Origin: JAVJUS01 sp040220455
GTDB taxonomy: Bacteria; Pseudomonadota; Alphaproteobacteria; DSM-16000; Inquilinaceae
NCBI GenBank assembly: GCA_040220455.1
Contig: JAVJUS010000107.1
Location: 62,001-126,000 of the forward strand
DNA: 64,000 nt
Reading direction: 5' to 3'
Part shown: piece after piece, positions 42,732 to 51,810 of the stretch
How positions within the stretch are numbered: position 1 is the stretch's first letter
Layout: each line of letters opens with the position of its first letter
Position numbers and translations under genes: made by a program
The notes under the pieces: model-generated
Databases searched by the model: none
What the model saw: only the letters and a program-made list of their open reading frames with translations
What the model was told of the DNA's origin: nothing

Positions 42732-44005
42732 TGCCCGCCCCCCTGCTGGTCGGCGTCGCGCTCGTCCTGCTGCTCCTGGGCGCGCCGATCTTCCTCGCCA
42801 TCCTGGTGCCGACCTTCCTGACCTTCGAGCTGTTCGGGCCGCCCATCCCCTCGATGGTGCTGCCCCAGCGCATGGTCGACGGGGTCAACAAGTTCAGCCT
42901 GCTGGCGATCCCGCTGTTCATCCTGGCCGCCGACATCATCGCCCGAGGCCAGATCGGCCAGCGCCTGGTCGCGATGGTGGAGAGCTTCGTCGGCCACATC
43001 ACCGGCGGGCTCGCCATCGCCACGGTGATCGCCTGCGCGCTGTTCGGCGCCATGTCGGGCATCGGCCCGGCGGCGGTGGTCAGCATCGGGCCGATCGTCT
43101 ACCCCTCGCTGATCCGCCAGGGCTACAGCCGCGGCTTCGCGGTGGGGCTGATCGTGACGGCCTCGACGCTCGCCATGCTGATCCCGCCCGGCGTCGCGAT
43201 GATCCTCTACGCGCTCCAGACCAATTCCTCGATCGGCGCGGTCTTCCTGGCCGGCATCGGCTCGGGAAGCGTGTTCGCGGTGGTGCTGTGCGGCTATGCC
43301 TTCGCCTACGCCCGGCGCCACCGCATCGCGACCGGCACGCGGACCGGCTGGCGCGAGCGCCTGGCGGCGACGCGCGCGGCGTCCTTCGCGCTCGGCCTGC
43401 CGGTGATCGTGCTGGGCGGCATCTATGGCGGCGTCTTCACGCCGACCGAGGCGGCGGCCTTCGCCTGCGTCTACGCCATGGTGGTGGAGTGCCTGATCTA
43501 CCGCTCGCTGCCCCTCCGCGACCTGCCGCGCATCTCCTCGACCTCGGCCGGCACGATCGCCGTGCTGCTGATCCTGATCGCGGCCGGCACGGCGCTGACC
43601 TACTTCCTGACCCTGTCCCAGGTGCCGCAGAGCGTCGCGCGGATGCTCGACGACGCCTCGGCGGCGCAGATCCTGCTGCTGATCAACGTGCTCTTCCTGC
43701 TCGCCGGCATGTTCGTCGACCCGAACTCCGCGATCATCGTGCTCACGCCGCTGATTTACCAGGCGGCGACGGCGGCCGGGATCGACGCCATCCACCTGGG
43801 CGCGGTGATCGTCGCCAACGTGGCGCTGGGCATGGTCTCGCCGCCCTTCGGGCTCAACCTCTTCATCGGCATCACGACCTTCCGCGCGAGCTACAAGGAG
43901 GTCGTCCTGGCGGTGCTGCCCTTCATCGGGTTGATGCTCGTGGTGCTCGCCCTGGTGACCTACATCCCGGCCATCGCGCTGTTCCTGCCGGGCGCCTTGG
44001 GCTGA
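42731..44005 (+). CDS. dctM: TRAP transporter large permease DctM
   Basis: A 424-residue membrane protein with about twelve hydrophobic segments. DctM motifs are NKFSLLAIPLFILAADIIARG, GPAAVVSIGPIVYP, GVFTPTEAAAFACVY and VSPPFGLNLF. Its ATG overlaps the dctQ stop. It catalyses sodium-coupled transport of ligand from DctP. Confidence 0.94.
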   Translation: MPAPLLVGVALVLLLLGAPIFLAILVPTFLTFELFGPPIPSMVLPQRMVDGVNKFSLLAIPLFILAADIIARGQIGQRLVAMVESFVGHITGGLAIATVIACALFGAMSGIGPAAVVSIGPIVYPSLIRQGYSRGFAVGLIVTASTLAMLIPPGVAMILYALQTNSSIGAVFLAGIGSGSVFAVVLCGYAFAYARRHRIATGTRTGWRERLAATRAASFALGLPVIVLGGIYGGVFTPTEAAAFACVYAMVVECLIYRSLPLRDLPRISSTSAGTIAVLLILIAAGTALTYFLTLSQVPQSVARMLDDASAAQILLLINVLFLLAGMFVDPNSAIIVLTPLIYQAATAAGIDAIHLGAVIVANVALGMVSPPFGLNLFIGITTFRASYKEVVLAVLPFIGLMLVVLALVTYIPAIALFLPGALG

Positions 44006-44033
44006 GCGTCGGATCGTCGGGGGAGAGCGCGCG

Positions 44034-44480
44034 ATGACGGGTCCGGTCGTGCTCCTATTCGCGGCCTTCGGCGTGGGCGTGCTGATGGCGGTCTATCTGC
44101 CCGTTCAGGCGCAGCTCGGCCGGGCGATCGGCTCGCCGCTCGCCGCGAACATCCCGTTCTTCGTGGTCGGGCTGGTCGCCTCGATCGTGCTGGCCGCCGC
44201 GGCCGGCCGCCTCGGCGCGCTGTCGCGCCTGCGCGACGCGCCGCCCTGGGCGCTGGCGGCGGGGATCGGCGCGGCGGCGATGATCATCGGCTCGACGGCG
44301 CTGATCCCGCGCATCGGCGCCCAACAGTATTTCGTGCTGCTGGTCGCCGGCCAGTTGCTGACCGGCGCGCTGATCGCCCATTACGGCGCCTTCGGCTCGG
44401 CCCGCCTGCCGGTGACGCCCGCCAATCTCGCCGGCATCGCGCTGGTCGTGGCGGGCGCCTGGCTGGCGACCCGGCGGTGA
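44034..44480 (+). CDS. YdcZ/DUF606-family small membrane protein
   Basis: A 148-residue protein with about five hydrophobic segments and the family opening VGVLMAVYLPVQAQLGRAIGS and ending LAGIALVVAGAWLATRR. It belongs to the DMT-related DUF606 (YdcZ) group of putative exporters. It follows dctM by 28 bases on the same strand and could export a product of the imported compound. It converges with the nitrilase-like gene. Confidence 0.85.
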   Translation: MTGPVVLLFAAFGVGVLMAVYLPVQAQLGRAIGSPLAANIPFFVVGLVASIVLAAAAGRLGALSRLRDAPPWALAAGIGAAAMIIGSTALIPRIGAQQYFVLLVAGQLLTGALIAHYGAFGSARLPVTPANLAGIALVVAGAWLATRR

Positions 44481-44514
44481 CCGTGATCTGCCGGGCCGCG
44501 GGCGTCGCGTGAGT

Positions 44515-45366
44515 CTATTCGGCCGCCTCGTCGCGATCGGCAGGGGCGACCAGCGCGCCGTAGAGCTCCGGCCGGCGCCAGCGGCCGACCCCGGGGATCG
44601 CGGCATAGGGCTTGGGAAAGACGATCCGCTCCTCCTCGGCACGCAGCCAGGCGAGCCGCGCCAGGTCCAGGTCGGCGACCATCATCCCCTCGCCGGCCTC
44701 CCGCGCCAGCACGCCCTCCGGCCCGGCGATCAGGCCGACGCCCTCCTCGTCCGGGGCGTAGAGGTTCTGGCAGACGGCGGTGTAGGCCAGGTTCTCGATG
44801 GCCCGGGCGGCGACCAGCGTGCGCCAGCCCTCCAGCAGCTCGTTTATCGCGCCGCCGGCCGGATAGACGATCAGGTCGGCGCCCTGGAGCATCAGCAGCC
44901 GCGAGAGCTCCGGCACATAGACCTCCGAGCAGACCAGCATGCCGATCCGGCCGAGCCGGGTTTCGATCACCGCCGGCGGCGCGTCGGCCTCGCCGTAGTC
45001 GAAGTTCCAGGCCGGGATGTCGCGATAGATGTAGGGCCCGGCCGGCGAGGTGCGGCGATAGACGCCGGCGGTCCGCCCCCGGTCGTCGATCAGGTGCAGT
45101 TCCACCGCGTGGCGGCCGTCGCCGGCCGTCGCCGACCGGCTGGCCACGACATGCACGCCGTGGCGCGCCGCCGCCTCGGCCAGCGGGCCGAGGCCGTCAT
45201 GGGTGTTGGCCGGGTTGACCGGGCCGGGATAGCCCTCCGGGAAGACCACGAGATCCGCGCCCTCGTCCGCCGCGCGGGCGAGCCAGTCGAGGGCGGCGGC
45301 GGCGTTGGCCGGCTCCTCCGGGCCACTGGCGCTGCGCGGCTGGACGGCGGCGAGACGGATCGACAT
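44515..45366 (-). CDS. Nitrilase-superfamily protein with Arg at the catalytic Lys position
   Basis: A 283-residue carbon-nitrogen hydrolase. The catalytic Glu is Glu44 (VFPEGYPG) and the nucleophile Cys146 (GMLVCSEV). The Lys of the Glu-Lys-Cys triad, normally in a YRKxH-type motif, corresponds to Arg105 in VYRRTSPAG. ATG 45366 has GGGAG nine bases upstream. Relatives hydrolyse nitriles, amides and N-carbamoyl compounds. It stands alone on its strand between the TRAP cluster and the 45650 amidohydrolase. Confidence 0.87.
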   Translation of the reverse strand: MSIRLAAVQPRSASGPEEPANAAAALDWLARAADEGADLVVFPEGYPGPVNPANTHDGLGPLAEAAARHGVHVVASRSATAGDGRHAVELHLIDDRGRTAGVYRRTSPAGPYIYRDIPAWNFDYGEADAPPAVIETRLGRIGMLVCSEVYVPELSRLLMLQGADLIVYPAGGAINELLEGWRTLVAARAIENLAYTAVCQNLYAPDEEGVGLIAGPEGVLAREAGEGMMVADLDLARLAWLRAEEERIVFPKPYAAIPGVGRWRRPELYGALVAPADRDEAAE

Positions 45367-45423
45367 GGCATGAGTCTCCCGAGCTTTATGCGGAGTGTCG
45401 CAGAGGCGAGTATCTGTAACAAC

Positions 45424-45441
45424 GCTCAATGTCTATTGAGC
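45424..45441. promoter_or_regulatory. Palindrome GCTCAAT-GTCT-ATTGAGC, candidate operator
   Basis: Perfect seven-base arms around GTCT lie just upstream of the nitrilase-like gene (start 45366) in the divergent 282-bp AT-rich gap to the 45650 gene. GAGCAT also recurs nearby. No regulator gene is directly adjacent. Confidence 0.5.
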
Positions 45442-45568
45442 ATGATGAAAACCAGCATGAGCAAAATTCGCCGAAGCGATCCGGTGTGACCCACTACAGA
45501 ATATGAGTTTTCCTGTTATATGAGTAATTTATGGCCAAGCTGCCGGGTATGATGCCCAAACAATGATC

Positions 45569-45596
45569 TTGCATGAGAGGAAATCGCCGGTATCCT
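45569..45596 (+). promoter_or_regulatory. Candidate promoter for the 45650 operon
   Basis: TTGCAT (45569-45574) and TATCCT (45591-45596) are 16 bases apart, about 50 bases before the GTG start at 45650. It is a pattern match in an AT-rich gap. Confidence 0.4.
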
Positions 45597-45649
45597 TTCC
45601 ATAGCGCGGCGGGGGTCGCGAGGGGTTCTTCCGGCGGAGGGGGCGAGGC

Positions 45650-47080
45650 GTGGCGTCGCTGCTGCTGACCAACGGCTACCTGATCACCGTCAATCCGGAT
45701 CGCGACGTGATCCCGGAGGGCTGGATCCGCGTCGAGGACGACCGGATCGCGGCGATCGGCGCCATGGCGGACCTGCCCGAGGGCGCGGCGGCGGCGGTCG
45801 ACGAGGTGATCGACCTCGCCGGCAAGGTGGTCACGCCCGGGCTGATCAACGGGCACAACCATCACTGGGCGAGCCTGTTCAAGAACACCGGCGAGGGCCT
45901 GCTGCTCGAGCCCTGGCTCGACAAGGTGACCATCCCGCTGATGCTCCAGCTCGAGCCCGAGGACCTGTCGATCGCCGCCTATCTGGGCGCGATCGAGCAG
46001 ATCCGGACCGGCACGACCTGCTCGCTCAACCACGTGGTCAACGTCAACGACACGGAGACCATGGAGGCGATCATCCGGCCGGTCCTGGACGTCGGCATCC
46101 GCCAGGTGGTCACCAAGGAGATCCGCGACACCCCGGACCCGCCCTTCTCCGACGCCTATCCGGCCTATCCCCATGTCCGCTCGCTGGACGAGGAGCTGGC
46201 GCTGGCCGAGGCGGTGGTCGACCGCTGGGACGGCGAGGACGGGCTGATCCACATGGGGCTGGCGCTGGAGACCGGCGCCAACTGGATGCTGCACAACGCC
46301 ACCTCCGACGACGCCATCCTGAAGGGCGTCGAACTGGCCCAGCGGCGCGGGCTGAAGATCACCAACCACTGCTCGGCCGGCACGCCGTGGCTGTCGATCA
46401 AGGAGTTCACCCACGCGACGGGCGGCGGCGACATCGACTATCTCTTCAAGCTGGGCGCTCTGACCGACAATTGGGTTCTGGCCCACGGCATCCATCTCAA
46501 GCGCAACGAGATCGAGCAGGTGGCCGCGGCCGGCGCCAGCGTCGTCACCAATCCGGCGTCGAACGCCTACAGCTGCGACGGCATCGCGCCGGTCAAGACC
46601 ATGTTCGAGTGCGGCGTCAATGTCGGGCTGGGCAGCGACGGCGCCTACGTCAACTGCTCCATGGACATGGTCCAGCAGATGAAGTTCTGCGCCCTGATCC
46701 AGAACGTCATCCACTACGACCCGACGCTGATCTCCTCGGAGCGCGCGATCGAGATGGCGACCATCAACACCGCGCGGGCGCTGGGAATCGACCATCTGAC
46801 CGGCTCGCTCGAGGTCGGCAAGAAAGCCGACATTGCCGCCTTCGACTTCAGGAAGGCGCATGTCACCGTGCCCAACCGCCCCGTGGGCGCGCTCGTGTTC
46901 ACCGCCAACGGCACCGATGTCGACACGGTCGTGGTGAACGGGAAAGTGCGCCTGCGCGACGGGCGGCTGGTCGGCTTCGGCGACGAGATGGCGGTGATCG
47001 AGGAGGCCACGGCCCGCGCCCACGCGGTGATCCGCCGGGCCGGCATCGCCGACGATGTCTTCGTCCATTGGCGCAAATGA
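45650..47080 (+). CDS. Amidohydrolase of the Trp-Atz / SAH deaminase group
   Basis: A 476-residue enzyme beginning with GTG at 45650 after GGAGG. Metal and catalytic blocks are NGHNHHWAS, NHCSAGTPW, LAHGIHLKRNEI and GLGSDGAYVNCS, in order. TLISSERAIEMATINTARALG and GSLEVGKKADIAAFD are typical of the SAH/guanine/8-oxoguanine deaminase clade. It heads an operon with a BMP-type nucleoside transporter, so a purine or nucleoside-like compound is a natural guess for the substrate. Confidence 0.9.
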   Translation: MASLLLTNGYLITVNPDRDVIPEGWIRVEDDRIAAIGAMADLPEGAAAAVDEVIDLAGKVVTPGLINGHNHHWASLFKNTGEGLLLEPWLDKVTIPLMLQLEPEDLSIAAYLGAIEQIRTGTTCSLNHVVNVNDTETMEAIIRPVLDVGIRQVVTKEIRDTPDPPFSDAYPAYPHVRSLDEELALAEAVVDRWDGEDGLIHMGLALETGANWMLHNATSDDAILKGVELAQRRGLKITNHCSAGTPWLSIKEFTHATGGGDIDYLFKLGALTDNWVLAHGIHLKRNEIEQVAAAGASVVTNPASNAYSCDGIAPVKTMFECGVNVGLGSDGAYVNCSMDMVQQMKFCALIQNVIHYDPTLISSERAIEMATINTARALGIDHLTGSLEVGKKADIAAFDFRKAHVTVPNRPVGALVFTANGTDVDTVVVNGKVRLRDGRLVGFGDEMAVIEEATARAHAVIRRAGIADDVFVHWRK

Positions 47081-47098
47081 CCATCAGGGAGAACCGAG

Positions 47099-48097
47099 AT
47101 GACCGCTCGCTTCGCTGACCGGGCGCTGCCCGTGCTCGCCGGCCTCGCCGCCGCGGCGCTGTTCGCGCCCGGCGCGCTGGCGCAGGAGGATCTGAGGGTC
47201 GGCGTCCTGCTGCCCGGCTCGGTCTCCGACAACGGCTACAACGCCGATGGCGGGCGCACCGCCGAGACGCTGGAGGCCGAGCTCGGCCTGGAGGCCCAGG
47301 TGACCGAGAACGTCTCCGTCGCCAACCAGGCCGACCTCTACCGGCAATACGCGGCGACCGGCTTCGACGTCGTCATCGGCTGGGGTGGCCAGTTCACCGA
47401 CGGCGCGGTCCAGGTCTCCCAGGAGTTCCCGGACGTCACCTTCATCGTCGTCAACTCCAACATCCAGGACGCCGGCCCCAACCTGGCCTCCATCGACACT
47501 TCGATCGAGGACTGGCAGTTCCTGGGCGGCTACGTCACGGCCAAGCTGTCGGATACCGGCGTGATCGGCTGGGTCGGCGGCCAGTGCTTCCCGGCGACGG
47601 CGGCCAACCTGCACGGGGTCGAGCAGGGCGCGCGTCACGCCGATCCGGACATCGAGGTGCTGTCGACCTTCACCGGCGACTTCGAGGACCCGACCGTCGC
47701 CCAGCAGGCGGCCCAGGCGATGATCGATTCCGGCGGCGCCGGGGCGCTGACCGGCAATCTCAACAACGGCTGGTTCGGCGTGCTCAAGGCGGCCCAGGAC
47801 AACGGCGGCATTCCCGTGGTCACCGAATGGACCGACAACCGGGAGCTGGCGCCCGACGTCATCGCCTCGTCGATCCAGAAGGCCCAGGGCGCCTTCGTCG
47901 TCGAAGTCGTCGCCTCCGTCGCGGACGGGTCGTTCGAGCCCGGCCATCACCAGTACGGCCTGACCGAGGACTGGGGAGCGGTGATGACCGAAACCGACCT
48001 CATGCCCGAAGGGCTCTACGAGGAGGTGCTGGCCGTCCAGGAGCAGATCCTGTCGGGCGAAATCGACCCGCAGCACATCACCGACTGCCCTAGCTGA
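47099..48097 (+). CDS. BMP-family ABC substrate-binding protein (nucleoside type)
   Basis: A 332-residue periplasmic protein with a Sec signal peptide (cleavage near ALA|QED). The BMP/PnrA family start GVLLPGSVSDNGYN and the GWGGQFTDGAVQVSQEFPDV block are present. BMP proteins bind purine nucleosides and are paired with YufO/P/Q-type transporters, as seen here downstream. It lies 18 bases after the amidohydrolase gene. Confidence 0.92.
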   Translation: MTARFADRALPVLAGLAAAALFAPGALAQEDLRVGVLLPGSVSDNGYNADGGRTAETLEAELGLEAQVTENVSVANQADLYRQYAATGFDVVIGWGGQFTDGAVQVSQEFPDVTFIVVNSNIQDAGPNLASIDTSIEDWQFLGGYVTAKLSDTGVIGWVGGQCFPATAANLHGVEQGARHADPDIEVLSTFTGDFEDPTVAQQAAQAMIDSGGAGALTGNLNNGWFGVLKAAQDNGGIPVVTEWTDNRELAPDVIASSIQKAQGAFVVEVVASVADGSFEPGHHQYGLTEDWGAVMTETDLMPEGLYEEVLAVQEQILSGEIDPQHITDCPS

Positions 48098-48145
48098 GGG
48101 TCTCGGGCCCGACATGTGAGCCTCGCCCCGGGATCGCCCTTGCCG

Positions 48146-49678
48146 ATGACCTCGGACCCTCCGCTGCTGGAGATCGACGGCGTCTCGAAGGCGTTCCCGG
48201 GCGTGCTCGCCAACGATGCGATCGCCTTCGACCTGAACGCGGGCGAGATCCATGCCCTGATCGGCGAGAACGGGGCCGGCAAGACGACCCTGATGGGGAT
48301 CCTGTTCGGCCTCCATCGCCCCGACGCGGGCCGGATCCTGGTCGACGGCGCGCCCATGGCGTCGGGCGACCCGCACCAGGCGATCCTCCACGGCATCGGC
48401 TTCGTCCAGCAGCACTATTCGCTGATACCGACGCTGTCGGTGATGGAGAACCTGGTCCTGGGCTCGCGCTACGGCGCGCTGGCGTCCGTCGGCCGGCGCG
48501 AGATCGTCGCCCGGGTCGAGGCCATCGCGGCGCGCTACGGGCTGTCGCTGGACATGGACGCCACGGTCGAGAGCCTGTCGGTCGGCGAGCAGCAGCATGT
48601 CGAGCTGATCAAGTCCCTCGTCGCCCGGCCGCGGATCCTGATCCTCGACGAGCCGGGGGCGCTCCTGTCGGCCGAGGAGGCGGCGCGGCTCTGGTCCATC
48701 CTGCGCGATCTGGCGGACTCCGGCGTCGGCGTGATCCTGATCGGCCACGAGCTGGAGGAGGTGCTGGCCGTCGCCGACCGGGTCACCGTGCTGCGCCAGG
48801 GCCGCGTGGTCGCCACGGTCGCGGCGGCCGATGTCGACGTCGCCGCGCTCGGCGCGCTGATGGTCGGGGACATTGCCGCGACCGAGCATCCCGGCGACGC
48901 GCCCGCCGCCGATCCGGCGGCGGCGGAGACGGCGCTCGTGGTGCGCGATGTTTCCGTACGGGGCGAGCCGGGAACCGTCGCCGTCCGGGACGTCTCGCTG
49001 GCCGTGCGGCGGGGCGAGGTGCTCGGCATCGCCGGGCTCGCCGGCAGCGGGCAGGTCACGCTGATCGAGGCCCTGGCCGGCGTCCGGCCGATCGACAGCG
49101 GCCACCTGCTGATGCATGGCGAGGACATCCGCGACCTGGGCATCCGCGAGCGCCAGGCCCGGGGGCTGGCCTTCGTGCCGGCGGATCGCGGCCGGGACGG
49201 GCTGATCGGCCCGTTGAGCCTCGCCGACAACCTGGCCCTCGGCGCCCGGGCGAGCGACGGCCTGGCGCCGGGCGGGTTGCTGCGACGGCGGGCGATCGAC
49301 CGGCATGCGCGCGCGCTGATCGAGCGCTTCGGCATCCGCGCGGCGGGGCCGGGGGTGCCGGTCGCGACCCTGTCCGGCGGCAACCAGCAAAAGGCGATCC
49401 TGGCGCGCGAGCTGTCCCGCGACCCGGAAGTCATCCTCGCCTGCTACCCGACCCGGGGGCTCGACTTCGCGGCGACCAAGGCGATCCACGACGATCTTCG
49501 CCGGGCCGCCGAGCGGGGGGCCGCCGTCCTCGTCGTCTCGATCGATCTGGGCGAGCTCCTGGGTCTCGCGCATCGGCTGGTCGTCATGCAGGGTGGCCGG
49601 GTGACCGGCGAGGTCGAGACAGCCAGGATCTCGGCGGCGGAGGTCGGCGTGATGATGGGCGGTGGGGCGGCGGCATGA
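48146..49678 (+). CDS. ABC transporter double-ATPase (YufO-like, nucleoside type)
   Basis: A protein with two ATPase domains. The first (about 1-250) has GENGAGKTT and Walker B ILILDEPGALLS. The second (about 260-510) has a degenerate GLAGSGQVT and signature LSGGNQQK. Start 48146 (MTSDPP) begins 10 residues after the first in-frame GTG at 48116; neither has a good ribosome-binding site. It energises the two permeases downstream and overlaps the first of them (ATGA at 49675). Confidence 0.9.
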   Translation: MTSDPPLLEIDGVSKAFPGVLANDAIAFDLNAGEIHALIGENGAGKTTLMGILFGLHRPDAGRILVDGAPMASGDPHQAILHGIGFVQQHYSLIPTLSVMENLVLGSRYGALASVGRREIVARVEAIAARYGLSLDMDATVESLSVGEQQHVELIKSLVARPRILILDEPGALLSAEEAARLWSILRDLADSGVGVILIGHELEEVLAVADRVTVLRQGRVVATVAAADVDVAALGALMVGDIAATEHPGDAPAADPAAAETALVVRDVSVRGEPGTVAVRDVSLAVRRGEVLGIAGLAGSGQVTLIEALAGVRPIDSGHLLMHGEDIRDLGIRERQARGLAFVPADRGRDGLIGPLSLADNLALGARASDGLAPGGLLRRRAIDRHARALIERFGIRAAGPGVPVATLSGGNQQKAILARELSRDPEVILACYPTRGLDFAATKAIHDDLRRAAERGAAVLVVSIDLGELLGLAHRLVVMQGGRVTGEVETARISAAEVGVMMGGGAAA

Positions 49679-50763
49679 CCGCGTCTGGGCTCGCCGGCGC
49701 GGCGCGCGGGCTCGCCTTCTCGGCGGGCGCGCTGCTGCTCGCCCTGGCGACGGCCGGCCTCCTGCTCGCGGCGGCCGGCCAGGACCCGGTGGTGTCCTTC
49801 CAGGGCATGGTCGAGACCGCCTTCGGCTCGACCTACGCCATCGGCAACACGATCATGAAGGCGCTGCCCCGCCTGCTGCCGGCGCTGGGGATCGCGCTGG
49901 CGCTCAGGGCGGGGCTCTGGAACATCGGCGCGGAAGGCCAGATTTATGTCGGCGCGGCGGCCTGCACGGCGGTCGCGCTGTTCGGGCCGCTGCTGCCCTT
50001 TCCGCTCGGCGCCGGCCTCGCCCTGGTCGCGGCGATGGCGGCGGGGGCCGCCTGGGCCGCCGTGCCGGGCGTCCTGCGCGCCTATCGCGGCATCAGCGAG
50101 GTCATCACGACGCTGATGCTGGTCTATGTCGCCATCCAGCTTACCAACTGGCTGATCGAGGGGCCGTGGCTGGTCGAGAACAGCACCTGGCCGGCGACGC
50201 CGATGGTGCCCGAGGCCTTCCGTCTGCCCCGGATCTGGCCCGGAACCCTGGTCAATGCGGGCGTCGTCGTCGCGCTCTTCGCCGCCGTCCTGACGGGGCT
50301 GATCGTCACGCGGACGACCTTCGGGCTGTGGATTCGCGCGGTCGGCGGCAACGAGCGGGCGAGCGCCGTCATCGGCCTGCCGCGCCGCCGGCTGATCGTT
50401 GCCGCGCTGGCGGCCAGCGGCGCCTTCGCCGGGCTCGCCGGCGGGGTCGAGGTGCTGGGCATCCGCGGCCGGCTGCTCGAGGGGTTCTCGCCCGGCTACG
50501 GCTTCGAGGCGATCGCCATCGCCCTGCTGGGCCGGCTCAACCCCGCCGGGATCGTGGCGGCGGCGCTGCTGTTCGGCGCGCTGGACGCCGGGGCGGCCGG
50601 GCTGCAGGTGGCGTCGGCCGGAATCTCCTCGGCGATCGCGCCTGTGATCCAGGCGCTCGCGGTGGCCTACCTGCTCGCGGGGCTGGGCGGCGCCCGGCTG
50701 ATCGCCCGGCGGCGCGAGGCGCGCAGCGCCCTGGCGCGTGCCGGCGCCGGCGATCGAGGGTAG
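49675..50763 (+). CDS. ABC transporter permease (YufP-like, nucleoside type)
   Basis: A 362-residue membrane protein with about nine hydrophobic segments. Landmarks are LRAGLWNIGAEGQIYVGAAACT and GISEVITTLMLVYVAI, plus IGLPRRRLIVAALAASGAFAGLAGG. These match nucleoside/simple sugar permeases of the BMP systems. Translational coupling to the ATPase fixes the start. Confidence 0.92.
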   Translation: MTASGLAGAARGLAFSAGALLLALATAGLLLAAAGQDPVVSFQGMVETAFGSTYAIGNTIMKALPRLLPALGIALALRAGLWNIGAEGQIYVGAAACTAVALFGPLLPFPLGAGLALVAAMAAGAAWAAVPGVLRAYRGISEVITTLMLVYVAIQLTNWLIEGPWLVENSTWPATPMVPEAFRLPRIWPGTLVNAGVVVALFAAVLTGLIVTRTTFGLWIRAVGGNERASAVIGLPRRRLIVAALAASGAFAGLAGGVEVLGIRGRLLEGFSPGYGFEAIAIALLGRLNPAGIVAAALLFGALDAGAAGLQVASAGISSAIAPVIQALAVAYLLAGLGGARLIARRREARSALARAGAGDRG

Positions 50764-50773
50764 GGGCGGCGCC

Positions 50774-51685
50774 ATGGACCTCGCCATCCCGACGCTGCTG
50801 GTCGCCTCCGCCATCGCCTTCGCGGCGCCGCTGATCTTCGCCGCCATGGGCGAGCTGATCTCGGAGAAGGCGGGGGTCATCAACATCCAGCTTGACGGCA
50901 TGATGCTGGCCGGCGCCTTCACCGGAACCTGGGCGGCGCTGGCCTCGGGCAGCCTGCTCGTCGGCTTCGTCGGTGCCGCTGCCGGCGGCGCGGCGGTCGC
51001 GGCGATCCACGGTACCCTGTGCCTGGGGCTGAAGGCCGATCAGGTGGTCAGCGGCGTCGTGCTCAACATCCTGATCCTTGGGCTGACGACCTTCGGCATC
51101 GGCGCCGTCTTCGCCTCCGACATGGGCAATGCCGCGCCGACGCTGAAGCCGCTGCCGATTCCGCTGCTCTCCGACATTCCGGTGATCGGTCGCGCGCTGT
51201 TCACCCAGACGCCGACGGTCTATCTGGCGCTGCTGACGGTGCCGGCGGTGTGGTGGCTGATCAATCGCACGACGGTGGGTCTCGCGCTCCAGGCGGCGGG
51301 CGAGGCGCCGGGGTCGGCCCGGTCCATGGGCATCCGCGTCGGGCGGCTGCGCTGGGCGGCGCTGATCGCCTGTGGCGCGCTGGCCGGCATCGGCGGCGGC
51401 CAGCTCGTGCTTGCCGGGCTCGGCACCTTCACCCAGAACGTCACGGCCGGACGGGGCTTCATCGCCCTGGCGGCGGTCGTCTTCGGGCGCTGGCGGCCGG
51501 TCGGCGCGCTCGTCGCGGTCCTGCTGTTCACCACGGTCGAAGCGGTGCAGGTCCGCGCGCAGGTCCTGGGGATCGAGCTGCCCTATCAGTTCCTCGTCAT
51601 GGCGCCCTATGTGGCGACGCTGGTCGCGCTGACCCTGTTCACCGGCCGCTCGCGCCCGCCGCGGGCGCTCGGCTCGAACGACTGA
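50774..51685 (+). CDS. ABC transporter permease (YufQ-like, nucleoside type)
   Basis: A 303-residue membrane protein with about eight hydrophobic segments and the family block ISEKAGVINIQLDGMMLAGAFTG. ATG 50774 follows AGGGGCGG; the open frame begins 36 bases upstream without support. It forms the heterodimer channel with the 49675 permease. It is the last gene of the operon. Confidence 0.92.
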   Translation: MDLAIPTLLVASAIAFAAPLIFAAMGELISEKAGVINIQLDGMMLAGAFTGTWAALASGSLLVGFVGAAAGGAAVAAIHGTLCLGLKADQVVSGVVLNILILGLTTFGIGAVFASDMGNAAPTLKPLPIPLLSDIPVIGRALFTQTPTVYLALLTVPAVWWLINRTTVGLALQAAGEAPGSARSMGIRVGRLRWAALIACGALAGIGGGQLVLAGLGTFTQNVTAGRGFIALAAVVFGRWRPVGALVAVLLFTTVEAVQVRAQVLGIELPYQFLVMAPYVATLVALTLFTGRSRPPRALGSND

Positions 51686-51720
51686 GGCGAGCCCGGCAGT
51701 CAGGCCCGCGCGGCGGCGTT

Positions 51721-51781
51721 CGTGCCGGCCGGCCGGCACGCGTCGCCCGGCGAGACGGCCCCCTCCCGGCGGGAGAGGGCC
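51721..51781. terminator. Bidirectional double hairpin between convergent operons
   Basis: A perfect 20-base palindrome (51721-51740) is followed by an 11-base stem with one mismatch and GGC loop (51757-51781). They lie between the stop of the last + gene (51685) and the stop of the opposing binding-protein gene (51811). Confidence 0.6.
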
Positions 51782-51810
51782 GCTCGATCGGGCGTGCGGG
51801 CGACGAGGGG

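Noticed and set aside
45494..47068. 524-codon minus frame opposite the 45650 gene
   Set aside because: Composition is His/Asp/Gly-rich as in other shadows; the plus frame has all amidohydrolase blocks and a good start.
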